Assembly: GCF_002197755.1 (NCBI RefSeq)
Contig: NZ_NHOT01000013.1
Location: forward strand, 1 to 64,000
Source of the DNA: Pedobacter sp. AJM
GTDB lineage: Bacteria > Bacteroidota > Bacteroidia > Sphingobacteriales > Sphingobacteriaceae
Direction of reading: 5' to 3'
Length of the DNA: 64,000 nt
The first letter of the stretch is position 1, and each line of letters opens with the position of its first letter. The notes beneath the pieces were generated by a model. It saw nothing but the letters and a program-made list of their open reading frames with translations, was not told where the DNA came from and searched no databases. Shown one piece after another: positions 16,547 to 25,341 of this stretch. The position numbers and the translations under genes were made by a program.

Positions 16547-17045
16547 TTGTAAAAACCCAAACACACAGCTCCCAGATCAGGTAGCAGCTGTAAACGAGTT
16601 CCGGAAACTGATTGGCACTTATTTCGAGATGAATAATTTATCAAATGTGAATCAGCTTCTTGCCGAAATGCTCAGTTCGTCTATCGGGCCCGATCCACGC
16701 TCTGGTAAACATATGCCCATCAGCATTGCCAACGCCCTTTATGATGTAAACAATATCATCCATCTGATCACCAAAACAAAACCTTTGGCCAATGAAGAAG
16801 CTTTTCAGCATTACACCAAAAACCTGGGTTATCACCTGCAGGCGGTGGGCCAATTTGAAGTGGAGCAACATACTGATCTCTTATATCATGGATTAAATGC
16901 TTACATCTTTCAGGAAGATGATTTTGAAGGCGCAACCCTAAACTTTTCTGCCGAAATTACCGCATCCTATAAAATGATTTATGATTGGCTGTCAGACTGT
17001 AATGACTGGTATACTGCTTTTAAACAAAGAATTCAAATCAATTAA
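16533..17045 (+). CDS. hypothetical protein
   Basis: A 170-aa acidic soluble protein of unrecognised family (starts MQTNNCKNPNTQLPDQ). It is helical by pattern with no signal peptide. It includes the stretch LLAEMLSSSIGPDP and a Tyr/Trp-rich C-terminus (YKMIYDWLSDCNDWYTAF). The start ATG lies in the right arm of a 13-bp perfect hairpin, so expression may be controlled at translation initiation. If the true start were later, the next Met is near residue 33. It ends 23 bp before a strong palindrome. Confidence 0.75.
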   Translation: MQTNNCKNPNTQLPDQVAAVNEFRKLIGTYFEMNNLSNVNQLLAEMLSSSIGPDPRSGKHMPISIANALYDVNNIIHLITKTKPLANEEAFQHYTKNLGYHLQAVGQFEVEQHTDLLYHGLNAYIFQEDDFEGATLNFSAEITASYKMIYDWLSDCNDWYTAFKQRIQIN

Positions 17046-17068
17046 TTTGAGTAGCCTCGCTAGCCCTA

Positions 17069-17138
17069 GCTAGCGCACGCGTGCCGCGTGTGAAAATATA
17101 AATTGCTCCAAATGCACACGCGGCACGCATGCGCCAGC
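17069..17138. terminator. GC-rich palindrome between convergent genes
   Basis: 24-nt arms (GCTAGCGCACGCG onward, and a reverse complement ending GCGCCAGC) match at 22 of 24 positions around a 22-nt AT-rich loop. It lies between the stop of the 170-aa gene and the stop of the leftward 528-aa gene. It probably ends both transcripts, although it lacks a T-run. The high GC content in an AT-rich gap and the CACGCGTGCCGCGTG type of core suggest an interspersed palindromic repeat. Confidence 0.6.
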
Positions 17139-17159
17139 AAATAACGATACCGCCGGAGA

Positions 17160-18746
17160 TTACTTTTTTTCTCTAAGTGATTTCACCAGGTAAAGCTGCC
17201 AGACGGGCGGAAATATAATCACTTTATTTTCCTGCCAAACGCGCACTAAAGGATCAATCACCACTTCTTGCTGAAGTGCCGATACCTCACTTGTTGTGGC
17301 CATCTCCATGATCTGATCCATTATTTTTGCGGCCTGTTGTTCATCTTTTTTTTCTGCCGCCCATTTGGCAAAAGCAATTAAAGACGTGACTTTGCTATCA
17401 AACAATACATATTTGGGAATAATGCCCGTGCCATCTTCCCCCTCATCCAACAGGTATAAAATTCTTTGCGGGTCCTGCGCTAAAAATTTTTCAGGAAACT
17501 CTGCCATTACGAAATCAAAATAGCTGTTCTGTTTTAGTCCTGCAATCAGGTTTTCCAGATGGCTTTTCAGTACTTTTTCCGATTGTTTCAGATCGAATTT
17601 CCAGCTTCCCCAGCTGCTTAAATGTCTGTTTTTTTCGGTAAAATCGTCGTTAAGCCAGCCAGACAACTCATGATAAAAATGCCAGTTCTCCGGCAAAAGT
17701 GAAGGTTGCTTTTCCTGCCATTTTAAAATCAGGCTGTGCTGCAGCGCAAGTTGGCAGAACAAGGTATTTTCTTCCCTGTCCAGCTGAAGCTGAATAAAGC
17801 AGCGGTGTCCCGGGCCACCAAACTGATCATCTTCCAGATCCTGGTACCAGCGCCAGGTTTTTTCAGGGGCGATCTCCACGTATGTCCAGTTCAAAGGAGC
17901 CAGATATCCATCAATGGTGGGTAGTATCATGGCTGTTTTCGCTGGTCCTGCTTCCATTGCACCCTGGTCTTTACGGTATGCAGCTTCTAGCTGAAGGGTA
18001 TCTTTAGAAAAATCAAGCAGGTAACGGATCTTGTAGCTTTCCTCCAGGCTTTCAGTGCCCGTCAGATTAGTTTTCACCCCGGGGAACGATAAATAATCTC
18101 CACTGGCCTGGCTCACTTTCTGCCGGTCCAGCTGGTTGCGTACCGCGATAGCCCGAAGTTCGGATAAATGGGGATCGTTCAAGATACCTTCAAAAGAATC
18201 GGGGATGCCTTCGCTTGCGCCGAAATCGCCCGCTAAAACAGCATTGGCAAATAAATTATACCACTCCTTTAACACATCCGTTTGCTGTTGCTTTTCAGCT
18301 TCCAGCATAACGATTTTCACGAGTTGAGGGATCGAAAACTGTTGCGGAGGCCGTTGATCTGCTTTGGGCAGGATATCAAGTTCACATAAACGTTTCCAGA
18401 ATACTTCGCCGGCATCAACATACAGGTACATGGCCCCATTTTCGCTTTGTGCATAGGCTAACGCATTTTGATCCTCATCACAAACCCAATCGCCATCCTC
18501 ATCCGCCGGCAGCTGTGCTTCGGTTATGCCCAGCTGGGGATATTCTGCCACCGGGATCCGGTAAACGAACCGGTTTTTTAACAGGATATCTATTACCCTG
18601 AAGTGAGTATAGCTGGTATCGAAAAATGCTTCGAATTGGTACAGGTTAAATAAAATATCCCTTTTAGCCATTAAATCATGATCGGAAGACTGGTCTACCA
18701 GATGAGTGGTTTCTTCCACCAGATCTTCAATTTCGTGCATGGACAT
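17160..18746 (-). CDS. hypothetical protein in the SUFU-type operon
   Basis: A 528-aa acidic cytoplasmic protein, unrecognised. It has no signal peptide. It is rich in Trp, Asp and Glu and has helical stretches in the first 230 residues (LYQFEAFFDTSYTHFRVID). A beta-rich middle follows (TAMILPTIDGYLAPLNWTYV, then RCFIQLQLDREENTLFCQLA). It starts 2 bp after the stop of the SUFU-like gene, so the two are translated from one mRNA and possibly act together. The start may be M1 or M3 (18740). Its neighbours suggest a large accessory or immunity-like protein. That is inference only. Confidence 0.8.
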   Translation of the reverse strand: MSMHEIEDLVEETTHLVDQSSDHDLMAKRDILFNLYQFEAFFDTSYTHFRVIDILLKNRFVYRIPVAEYPQLGITEAQLPADEDGDWVCDEDQNALAYAQSENGAMYLYVDAGEVFWKRLCELDILPKADQRPPQQFSIPQLVKIVMLEAEKQQQTDVLKEWYNLFANAVLAGDFGASEGIPDSFEGILNDPHLSELRAIAVRNQLDRQKVSQASGDYLSFPGVKTNLTGTESLEESYKIRYLLDFSKDTLQLEAAYRKDQGAMEAGPAKTAMILPTIDGYLAPLNWTYVEIAPEKTWRWYQDLEDDQFGGPGHRCFIQLQLDREENTLFCQLALQHSLILKWQEKQPSLLPENWHFYHELSGWLNDDFTEKNRHLSSWGSWKFDLKQSEKVLKSHLENLIAGLKQNSYFDFVMAEFPEKFLAQDPQRILYLLDEGEDGTGIIPKYVLFDSKVTSLIAFAKWAAEKKDEQQAAKIMDQIMEMATTSEVSALQQEVVIDPLVRVWQENKVIIFPPVWQLYLVKSLREKK

Positions 18747-18748
18747 GG

Positions 18749-19405
18749 CTACTTCCGGTTTAGGTCAGTAATCAATAATGGATTGTCCTTTTTTAAATGG
18801 TCAATCAGTTCTTTTACGGCGTCTGTAGTTGGATTTTGTTTGAGTTTTTCTACTTCTGTATTGGTAATGCCCACCATTTGCAGAAAGCTCACTTCCCCAT
18901 GTGGGGTCTGGATTTTGCCCAGTTCAGGATCAAGCGCAAAAACAAAGCCGGTGATTTCGGTTTCTGTATCCAGGCGGATGGGTCCGTTGGCCGGCACAAA
19001 ATGGTTCTCTTCAAACCACTTCCCACTTGTAAATACGTAACGTGCCAGGTTATTCATTACCTGTATGGCCCAGATGGGATCATGCTGATCATCCTGAAAA
19101 GGCAGCAGCCGGAAGGTCAACTCAAAACCCCATTTGCTAAATTCGCCACCAGCCTTTTCTTCATCGTAATACAGCTCACTCAGGCCATAACTTACAATAT
19201 GGCGGTGAAACTCCTGGTGGTTGCTGTCGTAAATACTGGCACCATCTATCGGATCGCTACCACCTGCCGCATAATGCAGCCCGCACAAAGGTGGGTAATG
19301 GCGGGGTTCTGTATCGCCGTAAATCTGATCCAGTTGATCATCAATGGCCAGCCAGCCGGGGCTATCTTCTGTTGTAAATTGTTGTTGATATGTTGCTTTA
19401 TCCAT
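18749..19405 (-). CDS. suppressor-of-fused (SUFU) domain protein
   Basis: A 218-aa protein from the Met at 19405 (MDKATYQQQFTTED). The longer frame to 19480 adds 25 basic residues unlike the family, so I prefer the inner start. It carries SUFU-family traits: the PPLCGLHYAAGGSDPIDGAS region, GFELTFRLLPFQDD, and a ...NGPIRLDTETEITGFVF... sheet. In bacteria the SUFU fold is known mostly from immunity proteins encoded with polymorphic toxins. It sits in a leftward series with a DUF6985-like gene upstream (98 bp) and the 528-aa gene downstream (2 bp). No toxin is visible here. Confidence 0.8.
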   Translation of the reverse strand: MDKATYQQQFTTEDSPGWLAIDDQLDQIYGDTEPRHYPPLCGLHYAAGGSDPIDGASIYDSNHQEFHRHIVSYGLSELYYDEEKAGGEFSKWGFELTFRLLPFQDDQHDPIWAIQVMNNLARYVFTSGKWFEENHFVPANGPIRLDTETEITGFVFALDPELGKIQTPHGEVSFLQMVGITNTEVEKLKQNPTTDAVKELIDHLKKDNPLLITDLNRK

Positions 19406-19503
19406 GGCATTTGCTTTTATCTTCCGCAAAAGGGAAGTATGTTTTGAATGAATGCTTATGAAACGGATCGGTAGCCACATGGGTAGCCCGTCCGCTCCTG
19501 TTA

Positions 19504-20499
19504 TTAGTCGGTAATCATGCCGTGGCCCTGCCAGCCCATGATGTGTCCATCATCGTCACTTACCCTTACCAGCTTACCTTTTTGATTAAATACCAGTTGC
19601 AGGCCATGTTCCTGTTCCCACTCACACCTGAAAATTAAACGGAGGTATACGCCCTGATCTTCATAAGGCTCACGGGTCACATAAATTTCCAATGGCGTTA
19701 CATAATTCCATATGTCGCGGGGGGCTTTAATATCCCACAGTGCCTGGTCAGCTTCATCATAACCTACGGCATCTAAGAAATCCATACAGTTTTGATAAAC
19801 ATAGGTGCTCATGGCTTCCCGGTCCTGTGGTGTTTTGGCTAAAAAATTACGGATGGTTTCGTCGGCTGCTTCCATCATCTTTTCATCTTCATTTGGATTG
19901 TAATCAGTAATGGTAAAGGTCATTTCCTCCTGATCCAGAAAGGCTATTTTCTGCGGCGCTGATACCCACCAGTCATCAAAGTCGGCATTTTTCAATACGC
20001 CAATCACGGTAGATTCCACTTCCGTCTGGGTAATGGGTACTTTTTTCTTTTGCGGTGGAATTTCATTGCTGAGGCTTTCAAAAGCGGCTTCTTTTTCTGC
20101 ATCCGTTTTAGGGGCATAACTTTCCAGCCTGGCGAACAATTCCTTCACGTTGGTTACCCGGGTCATTTCCCTGCTGGAAATCGTAATGGCTATATCCTGG
20201 ATATGCTGATCGTACCTCACCGATAACATGTTATAATGCAAATGGGTAGGCAGCTCAAAAAAGAAGTATGAGCTATAGGTATAGTAAGCCAGGCACATCC
20301 TGTAAGCTTCAGAAGGGTTTACAGGATCATCCGGCGAACAGTTTAATGTGGGATGGTATTGGCGGATGATGAACAGCGTTTGCCCGTCAGGGCTGAGTGC
20401 CGATAAGGGATAGTTCTTCAAAAACGCCCTCAGATTTTTATCATTACCGTATAAAAGATATTCTCCTGGATTTTCTATTTCCCAACCTGTCATGTCCAT
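19504..20499 (-). CDS. DUF6985-like protein
   Basis: A 331-aa cytoplasmic acidic protein. The C-terminal ~90 residues have the form IWNYVTPLEIYVTREP, then CEWEQEHGLQLVFNQKGKLV, then VSDDDGH. This resembles the DUF6985/DUF2004 type of small domain, in which a W-x-x-EHG segment precedes a GxxLV turn. The first 230 residues are unrecognised. Such domains are frequent among putative immunity proteins, which agrees with the SUFU gene next to it. The start at 20499 (MDMTGWE) or 20493 cannot be decided. Confidence 0.6.
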   Translation of the reverse strand: MDMTGWEIENPGEYLLYGNDKNLRAFLKNYPLSALSPDGQTLFIIRQYHPTLNCSPDDPVNPSEAYRMCLAYYTYSSYFFFELPTHLHYNMLSVRYDQHIQDIAITISSREMTRVTNVKELFARLESYAPKTDAEKEAAFESLSNEIPPQKKKVPITQTEVESTVIGVLKNADFDDWWVSAPQKIAFLDQEEMTFTITDYNPNEDEKMMEAADETIRNFLAKTPQDREAMSTYVYQNCMDFLDAVGYDEADQALWDIKAPRDIWNYVTPLEIYVTREPYEDQGVYLRLIFRCEWEQEHGLQLVFNQKGKLVRVSDDDGHIMGWQGHGMITD

Positions 20500-20538
20500 G
20501 TGTTTTAAGTGAATAATTTATTAATCAGGTTTTAAAAT

Positions 20539-21084
20539 TTACCTTTTAGCATTTGCTGCGCCAGTAAATACCGGAACGCCATCTACCGACAAGGTTTTGA
20601 CATATACACTGAGATGAGGCCACCAGATGGCTTCATTGGTGCTGTAAAAACTTTCAGATGCCGAGGCCACCTCCCAATCGGTAAAGGTGATGATGCGCGG
20701 CTTATCTGCGGCTTTCACGGCTACAATGCTGATTTCTCCCTTTACACCCTTTACTGTTCCGGCCACCCATTTCAGCAGAAATTCATCTGCATTTTGTGCC
20801 AGTTCCAAAATCAGGGTACAATTACCATCGTTTGCAAACTTTCCTTCTTTTTGCAGGGCGAAGGGTTTTCTGACAGAATAGCTGCTTCCCAAAAGCTTGT
20901 AATAATGGGTCGTGTTGGAAGCCTGATCAGTAATTTTCAAATCTATTTTTACGCCTGGTGTCTGGCCATCTTCAGGGCTTTGTGCCTGTGCGCCAGATCC
21001 CAGAAACAGCAATAAAAATACTATGGCCTGGCCATAGTATTTGAGCGCCGTACAAACATGTACTGTTCTGAATATCCGGTTCAT
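20539..21084 (-). CDS. exported hypothetical protein, possibly Hcp/TssD-like
   Basis: A 181-aa protein with an N-terminal signal peptide (hydrophobic core AIVFLLLFLGSGAQAQ; cleavage after AQA is likely). The mature part is beta-rich: VKIDLKITDQASNTTHYYKL, then ISIVAVKAADKPRIITFTDW, then HLSVYVKTLSVDGVPV. The order of a small barrel with a late segment ending in an I-x-V-x-G-like strand is loosely reminiscent of Hcp/TssD tube proteins, but those have no signal peptide. I consider this weak. It lies between a small membrane protein and the DUF6985-like gene in the same direction and may share their transcript. Confidence 0.65.
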   Translation of the reverse strand: MNRIFRTVHVCTALKYYGQAIVFLLLFLGSGAQAQSPEDGQTPGVKIDLKITDQASNTTHYYKLLGSSYSVRKPFALQKEGKFANDGNCTLILELAQNADEFLLKWVAGTVKGVKGEISIVAVKAADKPRIITFTDWEVASASESFYSTNEAIWWPHLSVYVKTLSVDGVPVFTGAANAKR

Positions 21085-21096
21085 CGCTGTTTTCTT

Positions 21097-21447
21097 TTAA
21101 ATGTTTCCTGGTTTCTCTGAAGCAAAATTGAATCTTCCTTCAAATATTTTTCCAATAATCGGAACAGGTTTCTCCATCTCATTGTTTGCGGCAATAACGC
21201 CCAGTAATAACAACAGGAATGGAATCAATAAAACAATATAAAAGATAAAACCCAGTGAAGGAATAATCGCCAGAATGATGCTGCTGGCAATACTGAGCAC
21301 AAAGGAAGTAATAATGATGCCCAGCGATTGGCCCAGATGATAATTCACCAGTCTGCTTTTTTCAGGAGATTTTTTAAACTCCAGATAAGAAATGATCCAC
21401 CCGATGAGGGTAATGTAGGCTACTATGGCCATGGTCTTGTTTTTCAT
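21097..21447 (-). CDS. DUF4870/Tic20-like small membrane protein
   Basis: A 116-aa protein with three or four hydrophobic segments (AIVAYITLIGWIIS; GIIITSFVLSIASSIILAII; FIFYIVLLIPFLLLLLGVI) and the sequence RLVNYHLGQSLG between the first two. This layout, including the H/N-x-x-Q-x-L motif after the first helix, is typical of DUF4870-type membrane proteins, whose function is unknown. It is the first gene of the leftward series 21447 to 17160 and ends 12 bp before the start of the next gene. Confidence 0.7.
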   Translation of the reverse strand: MKNKTMAIVAYITLIGWIISYLEFKKSPEKSRLVNYHLGQSLGIIITSFVLSIASSIILAIIPSLGFIFYIVLLIPFLLLLLGVIAANNEMEKPVPIIGKIFEGRFNFASEKPGNI

Positions 21448-21650
21448 GATGTGGTGTTTTTAAGTAAATGAATAGGACAAAATTAGGCCGGAGTGCTTCC
21501 TGTACCAAGAAAACAGTGTCTACTCCCCGACTACGGTCAATAAAACAAGCGTCTACAATTCGTCTACAACTTTCTTTAAACCACTTGAATTCAAGCGTTT
21601 GCCGGAATATGATTTTTTCCGGAATTATTTCTTTTTTCTATTTTTGAGGC

Positions 21651-23513
21651 ATGCAGATTCCCGTAAAATCATTATGCTTAATAATATCCTTTTTCTTTAT
21701 TGTCATTACCCATGCATCAGGACAGAAAATATATCTGGATTCGCTAAACCATTTACTCAACCAGGAAGATCTCGCTCCGGCCAGGCGTGTAAATATTTTA
21801 TGTAAGCTGGCGAAAGCCAATTTTGAACAGCAGCTGCCCCTTTCTTTTAAGCAGGCCAATGAAGCCCTGAAGATTAGCCGGACTTTGCCTGACGGGCAAG
21901 GAAAAGCCATGGCCTTCGCTACACTGGTGCATTTATATGTGTGGAAAAAGGAGCTGAAAAATGCCTATGCCAGTCGTGATAGTGCCATGTATTATGCCCG
22001 CAAAACAAAAGATCGGGTAACACTGGGTTTTGTATGGTTCAGAAACGGCTGGTTAGACCTCGTTAATGATCAGAATGACCAGGCCGCCAGTAAACTACTG
22101 AAAGCCATTGATTATTTTAAAGGACAAGATGCTGCAGAATATGAAAGCACGGCTTACCACTACCTGGCCAGCATATATAGCTATGGTAACAACCCGGCCA
22201 GGCAACAAAAATATGCCGGTTTATGCTACCAGGCCGCACTGTCGAGCCAACAGGTAGACCAATTGAACAATGCTTATTTTACCATCGGGCAGACTTATTT
22301 TGACCGGTTTAAACAGCAGCCTGCTCAACGCAACCTACTCGATTCTGCCTTAACCATTTATAAAAAATCATTGCTGCTTGCCCAAAAGCAGGAAGGACGC
22401 CTGGTTTTAAGAAGTAACACGGCTGCCATTGCCCTGAATACGGCCAACATTTATTTTCAATACTTTCCAGACCGGTACCGCGACAGCGCAGAGCAATATG
22501 TGAACCTGGCCATTGAAATTGCCACCAAAACCAATTTGCAGGAGGTATTACTTAATTGCTATGGCTTAAAAAGCGAATATGCCATGCGCGACGGGCATTA
22601 TGACGAGGCTGAAAAGATTTTATTGAGCGGACTAAATGCCACAGCAAATGAAGTAGTGAGCATGCCTCTTACTAAAGCCCGGATCTTCCAGGGCCTCTCA
22701 GGCATTGCCGAAAAAAAGGGAGATGCCAAACTTGCACTAAATTACCTGAAACAGTATTTCGAGTTTTATAAAAAGGCCTTTAATGAAGAAAAGATCAACA
22801 GCATTACCCGGGTAGAGGCACAATATCAAACGGCAAAAAATGAACAGGAAATTGCTTATCTGCATCAGGAGGCCTTATTTGCTAAAAAACGGACCACCTT
22901 TTATGTGCTGCTGGGCATTATGGGGATAGCCGTTTTGCTGTTTCTGCTGCGCGCATACAATTTTAAGTTAAAGGCATCCATCAGAAAGCAGGAGTTGATA
23001 GATAAGGAGAAAACGGCCGCCGAATTAAGGGCACAGCTCAAAGAGGCAGAGGCCATGCAATTGCAAACCGAACAGGTTTTGCTTAAAGAGCGCCAGGATA
23101 GGTTACAAAAGGAAGTGCTGGCAGGAACCTTGCAGATTGAAGAGAAGAATGAATTGCTGGAACAGCTCTCCGGAAAGGTTGATGCAGCGAATCACCTTTC
23201 TTTTGATGCGCAAATGAAACGGATTCTGAACCAGCAAAAGAAAATGGATAAGGATTTCGAAGCCCAGAAAACAGATTTTTTTGAAACCAATCCTGCTTTT
23301 TTTGAACGCCTGCAACAACAGGCCAACCAAAGCCTCACCAGGCTTGATTTAAAATATTGCGCCTACATGCTGATGGGGTTATCAAATAAGGAGGTATCTG
23401 CACGTTTGGGCATTGAACCTAAAAGTGTACGCATGAGCCGCTACCGGATTAAACAAAAGCTCGGGCTTGGAAAAGATGATGACCTGAATGTATTTCTACA
23501 GAACCAAAGTTAA
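21651..23513 (+). CDS. TPR protein with C-terminal LuxR-like HTH
   Basis: A 620-aa protein with a signal peptide (LCLIISFFFIVITHASGQ). TPR-type helical repeats follow to about residue 405, then one membrane segment near 416-436 (YVLLGIMGIAVLLFLL). A coiled coil runs from about 450 to 545 (KTAAELRAQLKEAEAMQLQ). A helix-turn-helix occupies about 565-610 (LSNKEVSARLGIEPKSVRMS). This is a common Bacteroidota layout. The TPR part senses something in the periplasm and the cytoplasmic coil and HTH probably bind DNA, replacing a kinase. The target is unknown. It is transcribed alone and ends at a strong bidirectional terminator. Confidence 0.85.
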   Translation: MQIPVKSLCLIISFFFIVITHASGQKIYLDSLNHLLNQEDLAPARRVNILCKLAKANFEQQLPLSFKQANEALKISRTLPDGQGKAMAFATLVHLYVWKKELKNAYASRDSAMYYARKTKDRVTLGFVWFRNGWLDLVNDQNDQAASKLLKAIDYFKGQDAAEYESTAYHYLASIYSYGNNPARQQKYAGLCYQAALSSQQVDQLNNAYFTIGQTYFDRFKQQPAQRNLLDSALTIYKKSLLLAQKQEGRLVLRSNTAAIALNTANIYFQYFPDRYRDSAEQYVNLAIEIATKTNLQEVLLNCYGLKSEYAMRDGHYDEAEKILLSGLNATANEVVSMPLTKARIFQGLSGIAEKKGDAKLALNYLKQYFEFYKKAFNEEKINSITRVEAQYQTAKNEQEIAYLHQEALFAKKRTTFYVLLGIMGIAVLLFLLRAYNFKLKASIRKQELIDKEKTAAELRAQLKEAEAMQLQTEQVLLKERQDRLQKEVLAGTLQIEEKNELLEQLSGKVDAANHLSFDAQMKRILNQQKKMDKDFEAQKTDFFETNPAFFERLQQQANQSLTRLDLKYCAYMLMGLSNKEVSARLGIEPKSVRMSRYRIKQKLGLGKDDDLNVFLQNQS

Positions 23514-23671
23514 AAAGTACAGATATATGACGCAGATGTTACTGCCCCTCTTTTGCGGAAACTGCTGTCATCATCGGGAAAATATAGCAACAAGCAGCGC
23601 TCTTGTAAGCTGTTAAGCTAAAAGGTACTGAACCTAATTCAGCATGACAAATCAATTGGAGAATCTCCTCA

Positions 23672-23720
23672 AAAGTTACTAACGCTATTTAAAAATAAAA
23701 TAATAAGAGTTAGTAACTTT
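23672..23720. terminator. bidirectional stem-loop between convergent genes
   Basis: Perfect 12-bp inverted repeat AAAGTTACTAAC / GTTAGTAACTTT with a 25-nt AT-rich loop. It lies between the TPR gene and the end of the malate:quinone oxidoreductase gene. A/T-rich flanks on both sides allow it to work in both directions. Confidence 0.6.
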
Positions 23721-23745
23721 AAAAATTTATCTGCAAAGAAAACCA

Positions 23746-25320
23746 CTAATCTATCGTAAAATACCGCAGCCCAAGCGTAGTGCTGTTTGCCTTTCTCACT
23801 TTATTTGCCAGGTCTTTATCTTCTGAAAGTTTCTTTTCATAGGATGGAATCATCTCTTTCATTCTTGATTGCCACTCTGGCGTAGCCATTTGCTGGGGGA
23901 AGCATTTTTTCAACAGCGTAATCATGATGTCAACAGAGGTTGATGCACCTGGAGAAGCGCCTAATAAGGCTGCCAAACTACCATCTTCTGCACTGACCAC
24001 TTCTGTTCCAAATTGCAGTAAACCACCTTTTTTTTCATCCTTTTTAATAATCTGAACCCGTTGTCCGGCAGTTTCAAGTTTCCAATCGGAAGCCTTTGCT
24101 GCTGGAAAATATTCCTTCAGGGCGTTTAAACGCTCCTCATCGGATTGTGTAACCTGACCAATTAAATATTTAGTCAGCGGGATGTTATCTGCTCCGGCCG
24201 ACATCATTGGCCAGATGTTTTTTAAGGTAATGGAGCGGGTTAAATCTAAATAAGATCCCTGTTTTAAAAATTTGGAAGAAAAGCCTGCATAAGGGCCAAA
24301 AAGTAATGCTTTTTTACCATTAATAATTCGTGTATCCAGATGTGGCACCGACATAGGTGGTGCCCCTACTCCTGCTTTGCCATAAACCTTTGAAATGTGT
24401 TTCGCTATAACCTCCTGATTGTTGCAAACCATCCATTCACCACTTACCGGAAAGCCACCAAAGCCCTTCCCTTCCGGAATTTTAGATTTCTGCAACAGCC
24501 TTAAAGCACCACCACCGGCACCGATAAATACAAATTTTGCCTTGATATTGCGCTCCTTCTCTGTTTTATTATCCAATACGGTAACCAGCCAGGTACCATC
24601 GTCCAGGCGTTTAAGATTTTTCACCTCATGATTCAGCGCTACCTTTACCCCGTTTTCCTTTTTCAATGAGGCCACCAGGCCCCTTGTTAAGCTTCCGAAA
24701 TTAACATCGGTACCAATGGCCATATAGGTTGCAGCAACCTTTTGTTTTCTGTTTCTTCCCGTCATAACCAAGGGCATCCACTTGGCAAGGGTATCAAAAT
24801 TTTCAGAATATTGCATGCCTTTAAACAGCAGTTGCCTGCTCAACACATCATATCTTTTCTTCAGGTATGCTACATTTTTATTTCCCCAGACAAAACTCAT
24901 GTGCGGCACATTATTGATGAAAGATTTGGGTTCAGGCAGCTTACCCTTAGTGACCATATACGCCCAGAACTGTTTTGAAATTTCAAATTGTTCATTGATG
25001 GAAATGGCTTTGTTAAATTCTATGGTTCCATCCGGACGTTGTGGTGTATAGTTCAGTTCACAAAAGGCAGAATGGCCTGTTCCGGCATTATTCCAGGCAT
25101 CTGAGCTTTCTGCAGCCACCAGGTCCAACCGCTCATAAATATTGATTTTCAATTTAGGATTCAATGTTTTCATCATTGCGCCAAGTGTTGCACTCATTAC
25201 ACCGGCACCAACCAATACCACATCGGTTTCTTCATCAGCACTTTTATTTTTGCAGCCTACACTAAAACCTGTTAACAGGATCAGCAGGTATGTGATTAAT
25301 TTTTTCATCTTTTTATTCAT
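23746..25320 (-). CDS. mqo: malate:quinone oxidoreductase, exported form
   Basis: A 524-aa FAD enzyme that oxidises malate to oxaloacetate and passes electrons to the quinone pool. The FAD-binding segment VVLVGAGVMSATLG is followed by SSDAWNNAGTGHSAFCELNY, a family signature. The end GASPGASTSVDIMITLLKKC is also typical. Unlike the classic cytoplasmic enzyme, it begins with a lipoprotein-like signal (KKLITYLLILLTGFSVGCKNK), which suggests that it is anchored outside the cytoplasmic face. It is the last gene of the leftward dicarboxylate operon, 21 bp after the second carrier gene. Confidence 0.93.
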   Translation of the reverse strand: MNKKMKKLITYLLILLTGFSVGCKNKSADEETDVVLVGAGVMSATLGAMMKTLNPKLKINIYERLDLVAAESSDAWNNAGTGHSAFCELNYTPQRPDGTIEFNKAISINEQFEISKQFWAYMVTKGKLPEPKSFINNVPHMSFVWGNKNVAYLKKRYDVLSRQLLFKGMQYSENFDTLAKWMPLVMTGRNRKQKVAATYMAIGTDVNFGSLTRGLVASLKKENGVKVALNHEVKNLKRLDDGTWLVTVLDNKTEKERNIKAKFVFIGAGGGALRLLQKSKIPEGKGFGGFPVSGEWMVCNNQEVIAKHISKVYGKAGVGAPPMSVPHLDTRIINGKKALLFGPYAGFSSKFLKQGSYLDLTRSITLKNIWPMMSAGADNIPLTKYLIGQVTQSDEERLNALKEYFPAAKASDWKLETAGQRVQIIKKDEKKGGLLQFGTEVVSAEDGSLAALLGASPGASTSVDIMITLLKKCFPQQMATPEWQSRMKEMIPSYEKKLSEDKDLANKVRKANSTTLGLRYFTID

Positions 25321-25341
25321 TTTTATTTTTAAACGCGTACG

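Noticed and set aside
18797..19447. 216-aa rightward frame opposite the SUFU gene
   Set aside because: Antisense shadow of a well-supported gene.
20539..21084. Genuine Hcp tube protein of a type VI system
   Set aside because: It has a signal peptide, unlike Hcp, and no other Tss genes are in the window; kept only as a weak resemblance.
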